The notes: a model not told the origin generated them from the sequence alone. A stretch of DNA of 50,988 bases from an uncultured SAR86 cluster bacterium (GCA_902526535.1 CABZLG010000006.1:1-50988); one strand, 5' to 3'. Numbered from the stretch's first letter, positions 16,514 through 25,678 are shown. Translations and numbers: made by a program.

Positions 16514-18447
16514 AAATTATTGCTCAACAGCTTTTAGAGTATTTTAAAAATAAACCGAAAATATCAGAATTATCAGAGAGGCTTTTTCAGCTAGGCCATG
16601 AACATGAACTTAATAAAGGTATTTTAGATTTTGAAATCACTCCAAATAGGGGAGATTGTCTTTCCTTAAAAGGTTTAGCAAGAGATTTAAATTATTTTTA
16701 CAAGGCAGAAATTGAAAAACCAATTTTTACAAAAAAAATTAAGAAACTAAATTTAAATTTTAAAAATAAAACAAAAGATCTTTGTCCAAATATCTCTTTT
16801 TTAGAAGTTGAAATAGTAGGTAAAACAAAACCTTATAAAAATTACTTAGAAAAATACTTTAAAAATTTGAAAATAAATAAGAATAATTTTTTTACAGATA
16901 TTTCAAACTACCTTGCTTATGAAAGTGGACAACCTACACATTGCTTTGATGCAGAAAAAATGAATGGGATATTTATTTTAGAAAAAAACAAAAAGAAATC
17001 TAAGTTTTTAACATTACTGAATGAAGAAATCGAAATAGAAAAAAATGACTTAGTTTTTACTCTTGATCGTGAAGTAATAAGCCTTGCAGGAGTAATGGGA
17101 GGCGCAAGTACAGCTTGTGGCAAAAACACACATAAAGTTCTTATAGAATGTGCGTATTTTAAACCAGAAGAAATTTTAGGTCAGGCTAGAAAATATAACC
17201 TTAATTCTGAAGCAGCTTATAAATTTGAAAGAGGTGTTGATTTTTTAGGACAAGAAAATGTTTTGAGAAGATTTATCAAAATAATCGATGATCATGCTGA
17301 AATTAAATCACTTAAATTTATTTCCGAAAATAAAAAAAATAATACCAAAAGTGTAGCTTATGATTCAAAGAAACTTAATGAGATTATTGGTTGCGATATA
17401 AATGAAAAAGAACAAAAGGCCATTCTTAGTTCACTAGGATTTACTAATGGAAAAAAAGTAGCTGTTCCTGCTCACAGATCTGACATTGACGAAATTAATG
17501 ATTTAGCTGAAGAAATCACTAGAGTGGTTGGGTACAACAATATACCTTCCAAAGCTTTAAAGCTTCCAGTGAAAGCAAAAAATTTAAATAGAAGTTTTGA
17601 ATTAATTTGCAGGAACTATCTTGTTAATAATGGATTCTTTGAGGTAATAAATTTTCCATTCAATGATAATAATGATGAATCAGCAATTGTTGTAGATAAT
17701 CCATTAGATAAGCAAAGAGCAAAGATGCGCGTATGCTTAACAAAATCTTTGAAAGATAATCTCGTTTATAATCAAAACAGACAAAAGGATTCGATAAAAT
17801 TTTTTGAATTCTCTGATATTTACACAAAATCAGGAGTATCTAGAAAGCTAAGTCTTATTGTTTCAGGACGAATTTATAAAAATCATAAAGAATTCAACTC
17901 AATGTTGGATTATGGTTATCTTAAAGGACTTTTAAAAACAATTTTTAGTGAAACAATGAATGTTGCACTAACATTCTCTTCATCCTCGTCTGAAAATTAT
18001 GATTTCCGAGAAACAATTATCTTTAAAGGAACAAATATAGGAAGGATAGGTAAACTATCAAAAAATTTCTTAAAATCAAAAGTTAAAACCCCAGTTTATT
18101 CTTTTGAAATTGATATTGATTCTCTTTCAGTACCTTCTCAAAGATATGTAGGCATTTCTGATCATCCAGCTTCATATAGAGACATGTCATATAGTTTAGA
18201 AAATTTAAATATTTTAAAAAATCTTGAGAAAAAAATTGAAAAAAATGTGCAATGTTTCAAATTACTTCAGGAAGCATTTGTTTTTGATTATTTTGATAAC
18301 AAAAAAATAAATATTCTTAAAGTGGGTTATAGGTTTAAATTTCAATCATCAACTAAAAGTCCAACAGATAGAGAAATTGATGAAATAATGAAAAAGATAA
18401 ATAAAGACACGCTTTCAATAAAAGGTATAAAAATTGAGGGTCTTTAA
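16510..18447 (+). CDS. pheT: Phenylalanyl-tRNA synthetase beta subunit lacking EMAP/OB domain
   Basis: PheT is the structural and editing partner of PheS. At 645 residues it is about 150 shorter than E. coli PheT (795). Aligned by eye, the first 30 residues (B1 start) run straight into GILDFEITPNRGDCLSLKGLARDL. The whole tRNA-bind/EMAP OB-fold insertion (E. coli about 39-148) is therefore absent. The B3/B4 editing region (TDISNYLAYESGQPTHCFD), the B5 region, the catalytic-like B6/B7 module, and the C-terminal FDX-ACB anticodon-binding domain (SDHPASYRDMSYSL to the end) remain. The ATG overlaps the pheS stop, and the stop overlaps the metK start. Confidence 0.95.
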   Translation: MKIIAQQLLEYFKNKPKISELSERLFQLGHEHELNKGILDFEITPNRGDCLSLKGLARDLNYFYKAEIEKPIFTKKIKKLNLNFKNKTKDLCPNISFLEVEIVGKTKPYKNYLEKYFKNLKINKNNFFTDISNYLAYESGQPTHCFDAEKMNGIFILEKNKKKSKFLTLLNEEIEIEKNDLVFTLDREVISLAGVMGGASTACGKNTHKVLIECAYFKPEEILGQARKYNLNSEAAYKFERGVDFLGQENVLRRFIKIIDDHAEIKSLKFISENKKNNTKSVAYDSKKLNEIIGCDINEKEQKAILSSLGFTNGKKVAVPAHRSDIDEINDLAEEITRVVGYNNIPSKALKLPVKAKNLNRSFELICRNYLVNNGFFEVINFPFNDNNDESAIVVDNPLDKQRAKMRVCLTKSLKDNLVYNQNRQKDSIKFFEFSDIYTKSGVSRKLSLIVSGRIYKNHKEFNSMLDYGYLKGLLKTIFSETMNVALTFSSSSSENYDFRETIIFKGTNIGRIGKLSKNFLKSKVKTPVYSFEIDIDSLSVPSQRYVGISDHPASYRDMSYSLENLNILKNLEKKIEKNVQCFKLLQEAFVFDYFDNKKINILKVGYRFKFQSSTKSPTDREIDEIMKKINKDTLSIKGIKIEGL

Positions 18448-19568
18448 TGTCATATATTTTTACATCTGAATCTGTTTCTGAGGGACATCCAGATAAAATC
18501 TGTGATCAAATTTCAGATGCAATTTTAGATGAATGTATAAAACAAGATAAATACTCCAGAGTTGCCTGTGAAACTATGATTAAAAATAATCATGTCATAG
18601 TTGGAGGTGAAATTACTTCAAAAGCTGATATTAATTATAAAGAGGTTGCTGAATCAGTAATTAAAGATATTGGATATAACAATAAAGAAATGGGATTTAG
18701 TCATGAGTCAATTAATTTTAAAAATCTAATTGGTAAACAAAGTGAAGATATTCATGAGGGAATATCAAAAGGTGATATTTTGGGCTCAGGTGATCAGGGA
18801 TTAATGTTTGGCTATGCTTGTAAGGAAACAAAAGAATTAATGCCACTTCCAATTTCGTTAGCACATAAACTGATGCAAAAACATAAAACTATTAGGAATA
18901 TAAATAATAAACTTTGGCCAGATGCTAAATCTCAAGTCTCGGTACAATACTCGGATAATTATGAACCTGAGAGGATTTCCGCAATTGTATTTTCAGCACA
19001 ACATTGCCCAAGCTTTGATCTAAATAACTTGAGAGAATTTATTTTAGAAGAAATAATTAAGAAAGTTATCCCTTACGAGTTAATTGATGATGATACTAAA
19101 TTCTTAATAAATCCTGCTGGAAAATTTACCATCGGCGGTCCAGTTGGAGATTGCGGCATGACAGGAAGAAAAATTATAGTTGATAGTTATGGTGGAATGG
19201 CAAGACATGGAGGGGGAGCATTTTCTGGAAAAGACCCTTCAAAAGTAGATAGATCTGCAGCGTATGCAATGCGACAAGTCGCAAAAACATTAGTCAATGA
19301 AAATTTATGTGATTATTGTGAAGTTCAAGTTTCATATGCAATTGGAGTTGAAAATCCAATATCTATTTACACAAATACCTTTGAGAGTGAAAAAATTCCA
19401 CTTGAAGAAATTAATAAAATAATAAACAAAAACTTTGATCTTACACCTCAAGGAATCATTTCTAATTTAAGTCTTTTAAATCCAATATATCTTAATACTG
19501 CAAAATATGGTCATTTTGGAAGAGAAGATCAAAATTTTAGTTGGGAAAAAACCAGAAACATAAAATGA
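18447..19568 (+). CDS. metK: S-adenosylmethionine synthetase
   Basis: MetK makes SAM from methionine and ATP. Motifs are FTSESVSEGHPDKICDQISDA, GSGDQGLMFGYA, NPAGKFTIGGPVGDCGMTGRKI and GGGAFSGKDPSKVDRSAAYA. The length, 373 residues, is close to normal (384 in E. coli). It overlaps pheT by one base and the next gene by four. With the nearby ahcY it forms the SAM production and recycling pair of the methyl cycle; the cytidylyltransferase/cupin gene lies between them. Confidence 0.98.
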   Translation: MSYIFTSESVSEGHPDKICDQISDAILDECIKQDKYSRVACETMIKNNHVIVGGEITSKADINYKEVAESVIKDIGYNNKEMGFSHESINFKNLIGKQSEDIHEGISKGDILGSGDQGLMFGYACKETKELMPLPISLAHKLMQKHKTIRNINNKLWPDAKSQVSVQYSDNYEPERISAIVFSAQHCPSFDLNNLREFILEEIIKKVIPYELIDDDTKFLINPAGKFTIGGPVGDCGMTGRKIIVDSYGGMARHGGGAFSGKDPSKVDRSAAYAMRQVAKTLVNENLCDYCEVQVSYAIGVENPISIYTNTFESEKIPLEEINKIINKNFDLTPQGIISNLSLLNPIYLNTAKYGHFGREDQNFSWEKTRNIK

Positions 19569-20341
19569 AAATATCTGTTGCTAGTGGTGGCTTTGATCCT
19601 GTTCATTCTGGCCACATTGAATATTTAAAAGCTGCAAAAAATATTGGTGATTATTTAATAGTGGCATTAAATTCAGATAATTGGCTTAAATTGAAAAAAG
19701 GGAAGCCGTTTATGCCATACCAAGAAAGAATGAGTGTATTGAGTTCCTTAAGTTTTGTTGATGAGGTAGTCTCCTTTGAAGATGATGAGCTTGGAAGCTG
19801 CATTAATGCACTTGAACAAATAAAATTAAAATTCCCTAAAGATGAGATAATTTTTTGTAATGGTGGTGATAGAAATTCAGACAATATTCCTGAAATGCAG
19901 GTTAAGGATATATCATTAAAGTTTGGTGTTGGTGGTGAAAGTAAAATCAATTCGAGTAGTAAAATTCTAAAGCAATGGAAAGGATTATCTGAAGAAAGGA
20001 TTTGGGGTGAGTTCTTTAATTTATATCAAGATAAAAAAATAAAATTAAAGGAACTCGTTATTAAACCTGGAAAAGGAATGAGTCTACAGAAACACTTCAA
20101 AAGAAATGAAATTTGGTTTGTTTCAGAGGGAAAATGTTGTGTAAATTTTCACAAAAATAATCATTCCAAAGTTGATGAAATACCACTTAATACATTTGAT
20201 ACATTCAGTGTAAAAAAAGAAGAGTGGCATCAATTGTTTAATCCTTACAAAGAAGAATGTAGAATTATTGAAATTCAATTTGGTGAAGAAAACTCAGAGG
20301 AAGATATTGAAAGAATAAAGTACTATGACGGAAATGAATAA
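19565..20341 (+). CDS. Cytidylyltransferase-like domain fused to ManC-type cupin
   Basis: Residues 1-140 are a nucleotidyltransferase of the glycerol-3-phosphate/RfaE-C type, with the HxGH motif in [14 protein letters not shown] and a later [13 protein letters not shown]. Residues about 155-250 are a cupin resembling the C-terminal domain of type II phosphomannose isomerase/GDP-mannose pyrophosphorylase: [20 protein letters not shown], then HQLFNP and EIQFG with EEDIERI. The ORF track starts at a TTG within metK. The ATG at 19565, overlapping the metK stop as ATGA, fits the nucleotidyltransferase N-terminus exactly. It overlaps ahcY by 17 bases. The substrate is unknown; a sugar phosphate or polyol phosphate is likely. 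Confidence 0.85.
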   Translation: MKISVASGGFDPVHSGHIEYLKAAKNIGDYLIVALNSDNWLKLKKGKPFMPYQERMSVLSSLSFVDEVVSFEDDELGSCINALEQIKLKFPKDEIIFCNGGDRNSDNIPEMQVKDISLKFGVGGESKINSSSKILKQWKGLSEERIWGEFFNLYQDKKIKLKELVIKPGKGMSLQKHFKRNEIWFVSEGKCCVNFHKNNHSKVDEIPLNTFDTFSVKKEEWHQLFNPYKEECRIIEIQFGEENSEEDIERIKYYDGNE

Positions 20342-21692
20342 AGACTATAAAGTTAAAGACATAAATTTAGCGGAGTTCGGCAGACAAGAAATATTGCTTG
20401 CACAAGACGAAATGCCGGCTTTAATGCATCTTAGAGAACAGTACAAAGAAGAACAGCCCCTGCAGGGAGCTAAAATCCTAGGATGTATACATATGACAAT
20501 TCAAACAGCTGTATTAATTGAAACATTAATTGATTTAGGAGCAGAAGTTAGATGGTCATCCTGTAATATTTTTTCGACCCAAGATCATGCTGCTGCGGCA
20601 ATTGCAGATAAAGGTATTCCAGTTTTTGCATGGAAGGGGGAAACAGAAGAAGAATATGATTGGTGTATAGAGCAAACAATACTAAAAAATGGTCAAACGT
20701 GGGATGCAAATATGATTTTAGATGATGGTGGAGATTTAACAGCAAAGATTCATAAAGATTACCCAGAAATGCTTGAGAAAATTCATGGAATTTCTGAAGA
20801 GACTACTACAGGCGTTCATAGACTTAAAGATTTACTAAAAAAAGGAAAATTAGCAGTACCTGCAATAAATGTAAATGACTCAATAACTAAATCAAAAAAC
20901 GATAACAAATATGGGTGCCGTCATAGTTTAGATGATGCTATAAAAAGAAGTACTGATATGCTTCTATCCGGAAAGAAAGCGCTAGTAATTGGATATGGAG
21001 ATGTTGGTAAAGGATCTGCTGATTCATTAAATCAACAAAAAATGATTGTGGATGTAGCTGAAACTGATCCTATTTGTGCAATGCAGGCATGCTTTGATGG
21101 ATTCTCAATTGTTTCAGCATATAAGAATGGAGAAATTAGTAATAATGCTTCTGATATCAATAAGGATTTGCTAAAAAAATATGATCTAGTAGTCACCGCT
21201 ACAGGTAATACTGGAGTTTTAAATGGCTTAATGCTTGATGCATTAAAATCCTCATGTGTGGTTTGCAACATTGGCCATTTTGATAATGAAATAGATGTTA
21301 AATACTTAAAAAAATATGAATGGTACGAAATTAAACCAGGTGTGCACAAAGTTATCAGAGGGGAAGGGAATTACCTTATACTTTTAGCGGAAGGTAGACT
21401 AGCTAATTTAGCACTTGCTACTGGGCATCCCAGTAGAGTAATGGATGGGTCCTTTTGCAACCAAGTGCTTGCACAGATTTTTCTATATAAAGATAAGTTT
21501 GCAGATTTATCAAAAGAAGAAAAATTGAAAAAAGTATCAGTAAAAGTTCTTCCAAAATATTTAGATGAAGAAGTTGCTTCTTTAATGGTAAAAGGTTTTG
21601 GTGGGACTCTAACAAAACTAACAAAAGAACAAGCTGATTACATTGGGGTTGAACAACAAGGACCTTTTAAAGAGGATTCTTATAATTACTAA
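20325..21692 (+). CDS. ahcY: Adenosylhomocysteinase
   Basis: AhcY splits S-adenosylhomocysteine into adenosine and homocysteine. Motifs include [36 protein letters not shown], the catalytic Lys region [14 protein letters not shown], the NAD-binding [11 protein letters not shown], and the C-terminal [13 protein letters not shown] with the DYIGV-Q-GPFK tail. At 455 residues it has the usual length. The ATG at 20325 lies 17 bases inside the upstream gene; a second ATG at 20334 is possible. It ends the metK-linked run just before the tRNA-Cys gene. Confidence 0.97.
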   Translation: MTEMNKDYKVKDINLAEFGRQEILLAQDEMPALMHLREQYKEEQPLQGAKILGCIHMTIQTAVLIETLIDLGAEVRWSSCNIFSTQDHAAAAIADKGIPVFAWKGETEEEYDWCIEQTILKNGQTWDANMILDDGGDLTAKIHKDYPEMLEKIHGISEETTTGVHRLKDLLKKGKLAVPAINVNDSITKSKNDNKYGCRHSLDDAIKRSTDMLLSGKKALVIGYGDVGKGSADSLNQQKMIVDVAETDPICAMQACFDGFSIVSAYKNGEISNNASDINKDLLKKYDLVVTATGNTGVLNGLMLDALKSSCVVCNIGHFDNEIDVKYLKKYEWYEIKPGVHKVIRGEGNYLILLAEGRLANLALATGHPSRVMDGSFCNQVLAQIFLYKDKFADLSKEEKLKKVSVKVLPKYLDEEVASLMVKGFGGTLTKLTKEQADYIGVEQQGPFKEDSYNY

Positions 21693-21694
21693 TT

Positions 21695-21703
21695 TGCTAT
21701 AAT
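21695..21703 (+). promoter_or_regulatory. Extended -10 promoter of tRNA-Cys
   Basis: TGCTATAAT (TGn plus a perfect TATAAT) ends 9 nt before the first base of tRNA-Cys. An extended -10 can work with a weak -35, and none is evident here. Confidence 0.6.
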
Positions 21704-21712
21704 CTCTAATCT

Positions 21713-21786
21713 GGCTGAGTGGCAGAGTGGTTATGCAGCGGACTGCAACTCCGTTAACATCGGTTCGATTCCGTTCTCAGCCTCCA
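21713..21786 (+). tRNA. tRNA-Cys (anticodon GCA)
   Basis: This is a 74-nt cloverleaf with acceptor stem GGCTGAG pairing CTCAGCC, a discriminator T and an encoded CCA. The anticodon arm is GCGGA-CTGCAAC-TCCGT, with GCA in the loop, and the T-arm contains GGTTCGATTCC. The sequence closely resembles E. coli tRNA-Cys. The last 10 bases are also the antisense of the stop and final codons of the convergent gene at 21777-23549. Confidence 0.97.
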
Positions 21787-23549
21787 GTAGGTCCAGGGTC
21801 TTTAAAATTCAACATATAGTCAACCGATTTTTCTATTTCTTCATACGAGCAGTCGCCACAACCACCTTTAGCAGGCATTGCCTTATAACCATAAAATGCA
21901 TTGTAGATTAGTTGCTCTCGGCCTCTATATGATAATCTTAAATCCCATTCGGCTTCGTCTTTTAATAAAGGCGATCCAGCAAACCCATTTGTATGACAGG
22001 CAGCACAATATCTTAAGTATATTTCTTTACCACTTCTCGATATTAGGTTTGTTATTTTATCTTCTAATAATTCTTTTTTAGACAATAGAGCAATCGCTGG
22101 AGAGTTTTCTAAAAACATTATGTATTTTCCAATGCTTTTCACATATTTTATATCTCTTATCCTCTCTCCAATTCTTATTTTTACATCCTGCTCAAGTCCA
22201 TATTTATAATCTCCTTTAAAAATGTGTAAAGTGAAATCGTCTAAATCAAATCCCTCATGTGTGTACCCCATAGAGGAGACAATAATTCTTCTTTCATTGT
22301 CATTAAATAAAGTATTTTCTGGAGCAAAAATTACTTCGCTTATACCTATTGAGGGAACATAAAATTTTGCAGGCTCTTTAAAACCATAATCAATATGAGA
22401 CTTGTTAAGTGGAGCTCTAGCATAAAGACTTGAATTGATCTCAGCCCTTCCTAAGCTGTTATGTTCACCATATGATGATACAGGCCAGCCAAAATTTTCA
22501 GGCTCTGATGTCCCCAAATCAATTAAATTAATTTCATCACCACCATATGGACCATGTTCAGTGCTTATAATTGTATTTGAGAGATCGTCTAAAGCTAATC
22601 CTTGTGGATTTCTGTGCCCTTTTGAGATTATTGAATAGTTTTTTGTATCAATATTAATTTTTATGATTTTACCAAAGTAAGAATCATCATTTTGAACTGC
22701 TTCATAATTTCCAAAATCTCCAACTGTTAAAACTAAAAATGTATCATTTAATGAAATAATTCTTCCACCAGCATGATGCATATTATCATCGTAGATTGAC
22801 GTTCTTGTTGTACATTCATCCACTGAAAAAAAATCATTAAAGATAAGTTCTTTATAATCTACCTTCGCCTTGAGTATTGAAATATTAAAGCAATCTTCTT
22901 CCAGTTGCTTCGTGTAAGATACATAAATATTATCATCATTGATGTAAACATCTTTTATTCCTAAAAAGGATTGGGTATAAAACTCTGCATAGTCAATAAA
23001 ACTTTCGATATTGGTTGGTATTGAAGTAATACTCAATTTGTTTGTTTCTAATTGATTAATATTGAAATATCCAACTACTCCATCAGCGGAAACAATCAAT
23101 ACATTTTCATCAATAGTTTCAAGGTATGCTGAAGCCTTGCTAAAAAGTGATTTTCCATTACTAAGAAAATCTATTTTAAATTTTTTTACATTTATAAGTT
23201 CTTCAATATTTTCCTCGGATTGAAGGGGCGCATATATGTTACTTACAGACGAGGTCCTTAAAATTTGCGAAATATTTGTATATAAAGTTATATTTTCTTG
23301 CGCAGTAAGAAGTTTTTCTTTTTCTAAAACTTCTATTTTGCTTTCTAAAGCCGACTTTGCAAAGAGAGTTTCTTTCAAAAAGTTTTTCATGCTCTCTGGA
23401 ATGAGCCTAGAAATTTGATAAGTGAGACCTGTCTCTTCTTTACTTCTAATTTCCTTGTCTGCTAGAAAAAATAATACTCCTAGAGAAATTAAAATTAAAA
23501 GTGATATCAACAGAATTCTAAATTTTTGCATATTCTTCCAATCGCCCAT
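21777..23549 (-). CDS. Membrane-anchored sugar dehydrogenase-like beta-propeller with C-terminal cytochrome c
   Basis: The N-terminus (FRILLISLLILISLGVLFF) is one membrane anchor or uncleaved signal, followed by a short coiled-coil-like stretch. Residues about 200-480 resemble soluble PQQ-dependent aldose sugar dehydrogenases, with GHRNPQGLALD, STEHGPYGGDEIN and ENFGWPVSSYGEHN. Residues about 490-590 are a cytochrome c5-like domain with one heme motif CAACH and MPAKGGCGDCSYEEI. It probably oxidises a sugar or alcohol in the periplasm and passes electrons to its own heme. The start may be the ATG at 23531 (MQKF), six codons in, because TAAAAT abuts the first ATG. The stop lies inside the tRNA-Cys gene on the other strand. 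Confidence 0.85.
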   Translation of the reverse strand: MGDWKNMQKFRILLISLLILISLGVLFFLADKEIRSKEETGLTYQISRLIPESMKNFLKETLFAKSALESKIEVLEKEKLLTAQENITLYTNISQILRTSSVSNIYAPLQSEENIEELINVKKFKIDFLSNGKSLFSKASAYLETIDENVLIVSADGVVGYFNINQLETNKLSITSIPTNIESFIDYAEFYTQSFLGIKDVYINDDNIYVSYTKQLEEDCFNISILKAKVDYKELIFNDFFSVDECTTRTSIYDDNMHHAGGRIISLNDTFLVLTVGDFGNYEAVQNDDSYFGKIIKINIDTKNYSIISKGHRNPQGLALDDLSNTIISTEHGPYGGDEINLIDLGTSEPENFGWPVSSYGEHNSLGRAEINSSLYARAPLNKSHIDYGFKEPAKFYVPSIGISEVIFAPENTLFNDNERRIIVSSMGYTHEGFDLDDFTLHIFKGDYKYGLEQDVKIRIGERIRDIKYVKSIGKYIMFLENSPAIALLSKKELLEDKITNLISRSGKEIYLRYCAACHTNGFAGSPLLKDEAEWDLRLSYRGREQLIYNAFYGYKAMPAKGGCGDCSYEEIEKSVDYMLNFKDPGPTGG

Positions 23550-23564
23550 ATTTTAACAATAAAA

Positions 23565-23594
23565 TTTCAAAAAGAGAGAAAAAGGGATTAAAAT
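23565..23594 (+). promoter_or_regulatory. Putative promoter of UDP-glucose dehydrogenase-like gene
   Basis: TTTCAA (23565-23570) and TAAAAT (23589-23594) are separated by 18 nt. The ATG follows 9 nt after the -10, implying a leader of about 3 nt. It lies in the 54-base divergent gap with the cytochrome/dehydrogenase gene. Confidence 0.4.
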
Positions 23595-23603
23595 ACACGA
23601 TTC

Positions 23604-24473
23604 ATGAATAAGATAGGCATTATAGGAAAAGGGTTTGTGGGGACAGCTGTAGCTCAGGGTTTCTCTCCACACTCTGGGTATGAGTCAGAGGTAAAAATCT
23701 TCGATAAGGACCCCACTCGCACAATAAACACTCTTGATGAAGTTGTAAATGATTCGAAATTTGTATTTATTTCAGTCCCAACCCCAAGTAATGAAGATGG
23801 TTCAATAAACCTTGATATGGTTTTAGATTGTATTGCGAGTATTGATAATCAAATTAATGAGAATTCAGCAAAAAATACAATATTTCTCTTGAGATCAACA
23901 ATTGTTCCGGGAACATCAAGAATGATTCAAGACAAATTCCCAAAACTAAGATTTGTATTTAATCCTGAATTTTTGACTGAAAGAAGTGCATCGTTTGATT
24001 TTATAACTCAAAGCAGATATGTCTTAGGAGGTGCTGAAAAAGATACAAAAGAGGTGGCTGAACTCTACCGAGACAGGTTTGGACAATCTGTCTCTATCAT
24101 AGAAACAAACTATGAAACTGCCGAGTTAATCAAATATGTATGCAATACTTTTTTCGCAACTAAGGTGTCTTTTTTAAACGAAATGAAAAAACTTTCAGAT
24201 GAAGTTGATGCTGACTGGGATACAGTAGTTGAGGGATTTGTGAGAGATGGAAGAGTAGGTCACTCTCATACAAATGTTCCAGGACATGACGGAAAATATG
24301 GCTTTGGTGGAAGCTGTTTTCCTAAAGATATTCAGGCATTAATACATTTTGGCGATATGAAGAATATAGACTTAAATGTTCTCAAAGGTGCATGGAAAAC
24401 CAATTTAGAAGTTAGACCAGAAAAAGATTGGGAAAAACTTCTAGGTAGGGCAGTAGTAAAAGATTCTGAATAA
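23604..24473 (+). CDS. UDP-glucose/GDP-mannose dehydrogenase-like protein, without C-terminal domain
   Basis: This family oxidises UDP-sugars to uronic acids in two NAD-dependent steps. The N-terminal Rossmann motif is IGIIGKGFVGTAVAQGF. STIVPGTSR, FNPEFLTERSA, the central-domain Lys in CNTFFATKVSFLNEM, and the catalytic Cys in YGFGGSCFPKD are all present. The protein stops at 289 residues, where typical members run 390-450, so the C-terminal UDP-binding domain is missing. It may be a natural short family or a truncation. The position between the dehydrogenase and tRNA-Leu, beside the glycan island, suggests a role in making uronic acids for surface sugars. Confidence 0.85.
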   Translation: MNKIGIIGKGFVGTAVAQGFSPHSGYESEVKIFDKDPTRTINTLDEVVNDSKFVFISVPTPSNEDGSINLDMVLDCIASIDNQINENSAKNTIFLLRSTIVPGTSRMIQDKFPKLRFVFNPEFLTERSASFDFITQSRYVLGGAEKDTKEVAELYRDRFGQSVSIIETNYETAELIKYVCNTFFATKVSFLNEMKKLSDEVDADWDTVVEGFVRDGRVGHSHTNVPGHDGKYGFGGSCFPKDIQALIHFGDMKNIDLNVLKGAWKTNLEVRPEKDWEKLLGRAVVKDSE

Positions 24474-24492
24474 TTTGTCTATATCTTTTTTA

Positions 24493-24579
24493 GCCCAGGT
24501 GGTGAAATTGGTAGACACAAGGGACTTAAAATCCCTCGGAGGCAACTCCGTGCCGGTTCAAGTCCGGCCCTGGGCACCA
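24493..24579 (+). tRNA. tRNA-Leu (anticodon TAA)
   Basis: This 87-nt class II tRNA has acceptor GCCCAGG pairing CCTGGGC, discriminator A and an encoded CCA. The anticodon arm is AGGGA-CTTAAAA-TCCCT. A long variable arm (CGGAGGCAACTCCG) and a T-arm with GGTTCAAGTCC follow. It reads UUA/UUG codons, the main Leu codons in this AT-rich genome. It lies 12 bases before the first gene of the glycan island, and no separate promoter for that gene is visible, so read-through is likely. Confidence 0.97.
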
Positions 24580-24590
24580 TTTAAAGAATT

Positions 24591-25670
24591 ATGAAAATTT
24601 TAGTGGTTCTACCAAACTTTGAAGGCGGAGGAGCAGAGCGAATTCATGTGAATCTTGCAAATGAGTGGGCTAAATCTGGGCATGAAGTTATCTTTTGTGC
24701 TCTTGAAAAAAAAGGCCCTTTAATTGATTTAATAGACCAAAAAATTAAAGTTATAGATCTTGATTGTAAGAGAATCCTTTTTTCCCTTAACCCTTTAATA
24801 AAAAATATTAGAGCAATTAAACCACAAAAAATAGTCGCAGCAATGTGGCCGGTAACAACAGTGACAATTTTAGCTAAGTTACTTTCAGGCTCACAATCAA
24901 AGATTTTTCTTGTAGAGCATTGTGCATATGAGAAGATTTTTGCCAAATTATTAGGTCATTCTTTATTCTCTATAGGGCTCTCTAAAACACTTTCGTATAT
25001 TTTTGCTAATAAACTGATTTCAGTCTCCAAAGGAGTTGAAAATTCCATAAAAAAAATTACTATCCTCCCAAATAAGAAATTTAAAGTCATTTATAACGGC
25101 ATTCCAATACCTAAAAAACTAAAAAAGAATAAGAAAGCTCTTTTTAAAACTAATAAAAAGGTAATACTTGCAGCTGGAACTTTAAAACAGAGAAAAGACT
25201 TTATTACTATCATTAAAGCTTTATCCATACTTAAGTTGAAGAACTATAAAGATCTCAAATTATTTATTTTGGGAGATGGACCAATGAGAGAAGAAATTAA
25301 TAATGTAATTAAAAAACTCCATATGGAAAAAGATGTTGAACTATTAGGTTTCAAAAAAGATGTTTACCCATACATGGCATCATCAGACTTATTTGTGCAT
25401 TCATCGGAGGTTGAGGGATTTGCACTTGTTATAGCAGAAGCTTTATCTTGTGGTACAAATGTTGTTTCTACAGACACCCCACATGGTCCAAAAGAAATCT
25501 TAAATAATGGAGAATTTGGCAATCTAATTCCAATGGGAGATGAGGAACAAATGGCGAATGCAGTTATTGAAAAAATCCTGAACCCTATTGATAAAGAGGT
25601 GTTAATGAAGAGAGCAAACAAATTCTCTATTGAAAAGTGTGCAAAATTATATTTGGAAGAATTTAAATAA
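24591..25670 (+). CDS. Glycosyltransferase family 4
   Basis: This 359-residue GT-B enzyme carries the N-terminal LPNFEGGGAERIHVNLANEW motif and the C-terminal nucleotide-sugar site EGFALVIAEALSCGTNVVSTD with GPKEIL. ILAAGTLKQRKDF opens the second domain. These are retaining GT4 features. It is the first gene after tRNA-Leu and the first of the surface-glycan run. The donor and acceptor cannot be told from sequence. Confidence 0.92.
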   Translation: MKILVVLPNFEGGGAERIHVNLANEWAKSGHEVIFCALEKKGPLIDLIDQKIKVIDLDCKRILFSLNPLIKNIRAIKPQKIVAAMWPVTTVTILAKLLSGSQSKIFLVEHCAYEKIFAKLLGHSLFSIGLSKTLSYIFANKLISVSKGVENSIKKITILPNKKFKVIYNGIPIPKKLKKNKKALFKTNKKVILAAGTLKQRKDFITIIKALSILKLKNYKDLKLFILGDGPMREEINNVIKKLHMEKDVELLGFKKDVYPYMASSDLFVHSSEVEGFALVIAEALSCGTNVVSTDTPHGPKEILNNGEFGNLIPMGDEEQMANAVIEKILNPIDKEVLMKRANKFSIEKCAKLYLEEFK

Positions 25671-25678
25671 TTACTTAC

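Noticed and set aside
21693-21712. Terminator between ahcY and tRNA-Cys
   Set aside because: No inverted repeat followed by a T-run was seen; only the tRNA promoter.
24480-24492. TATATC before tRNA-Leu as a -10 box
   Set aside because: The match is weak, and the region is generally T/A-rich, so it cannot be told from background.
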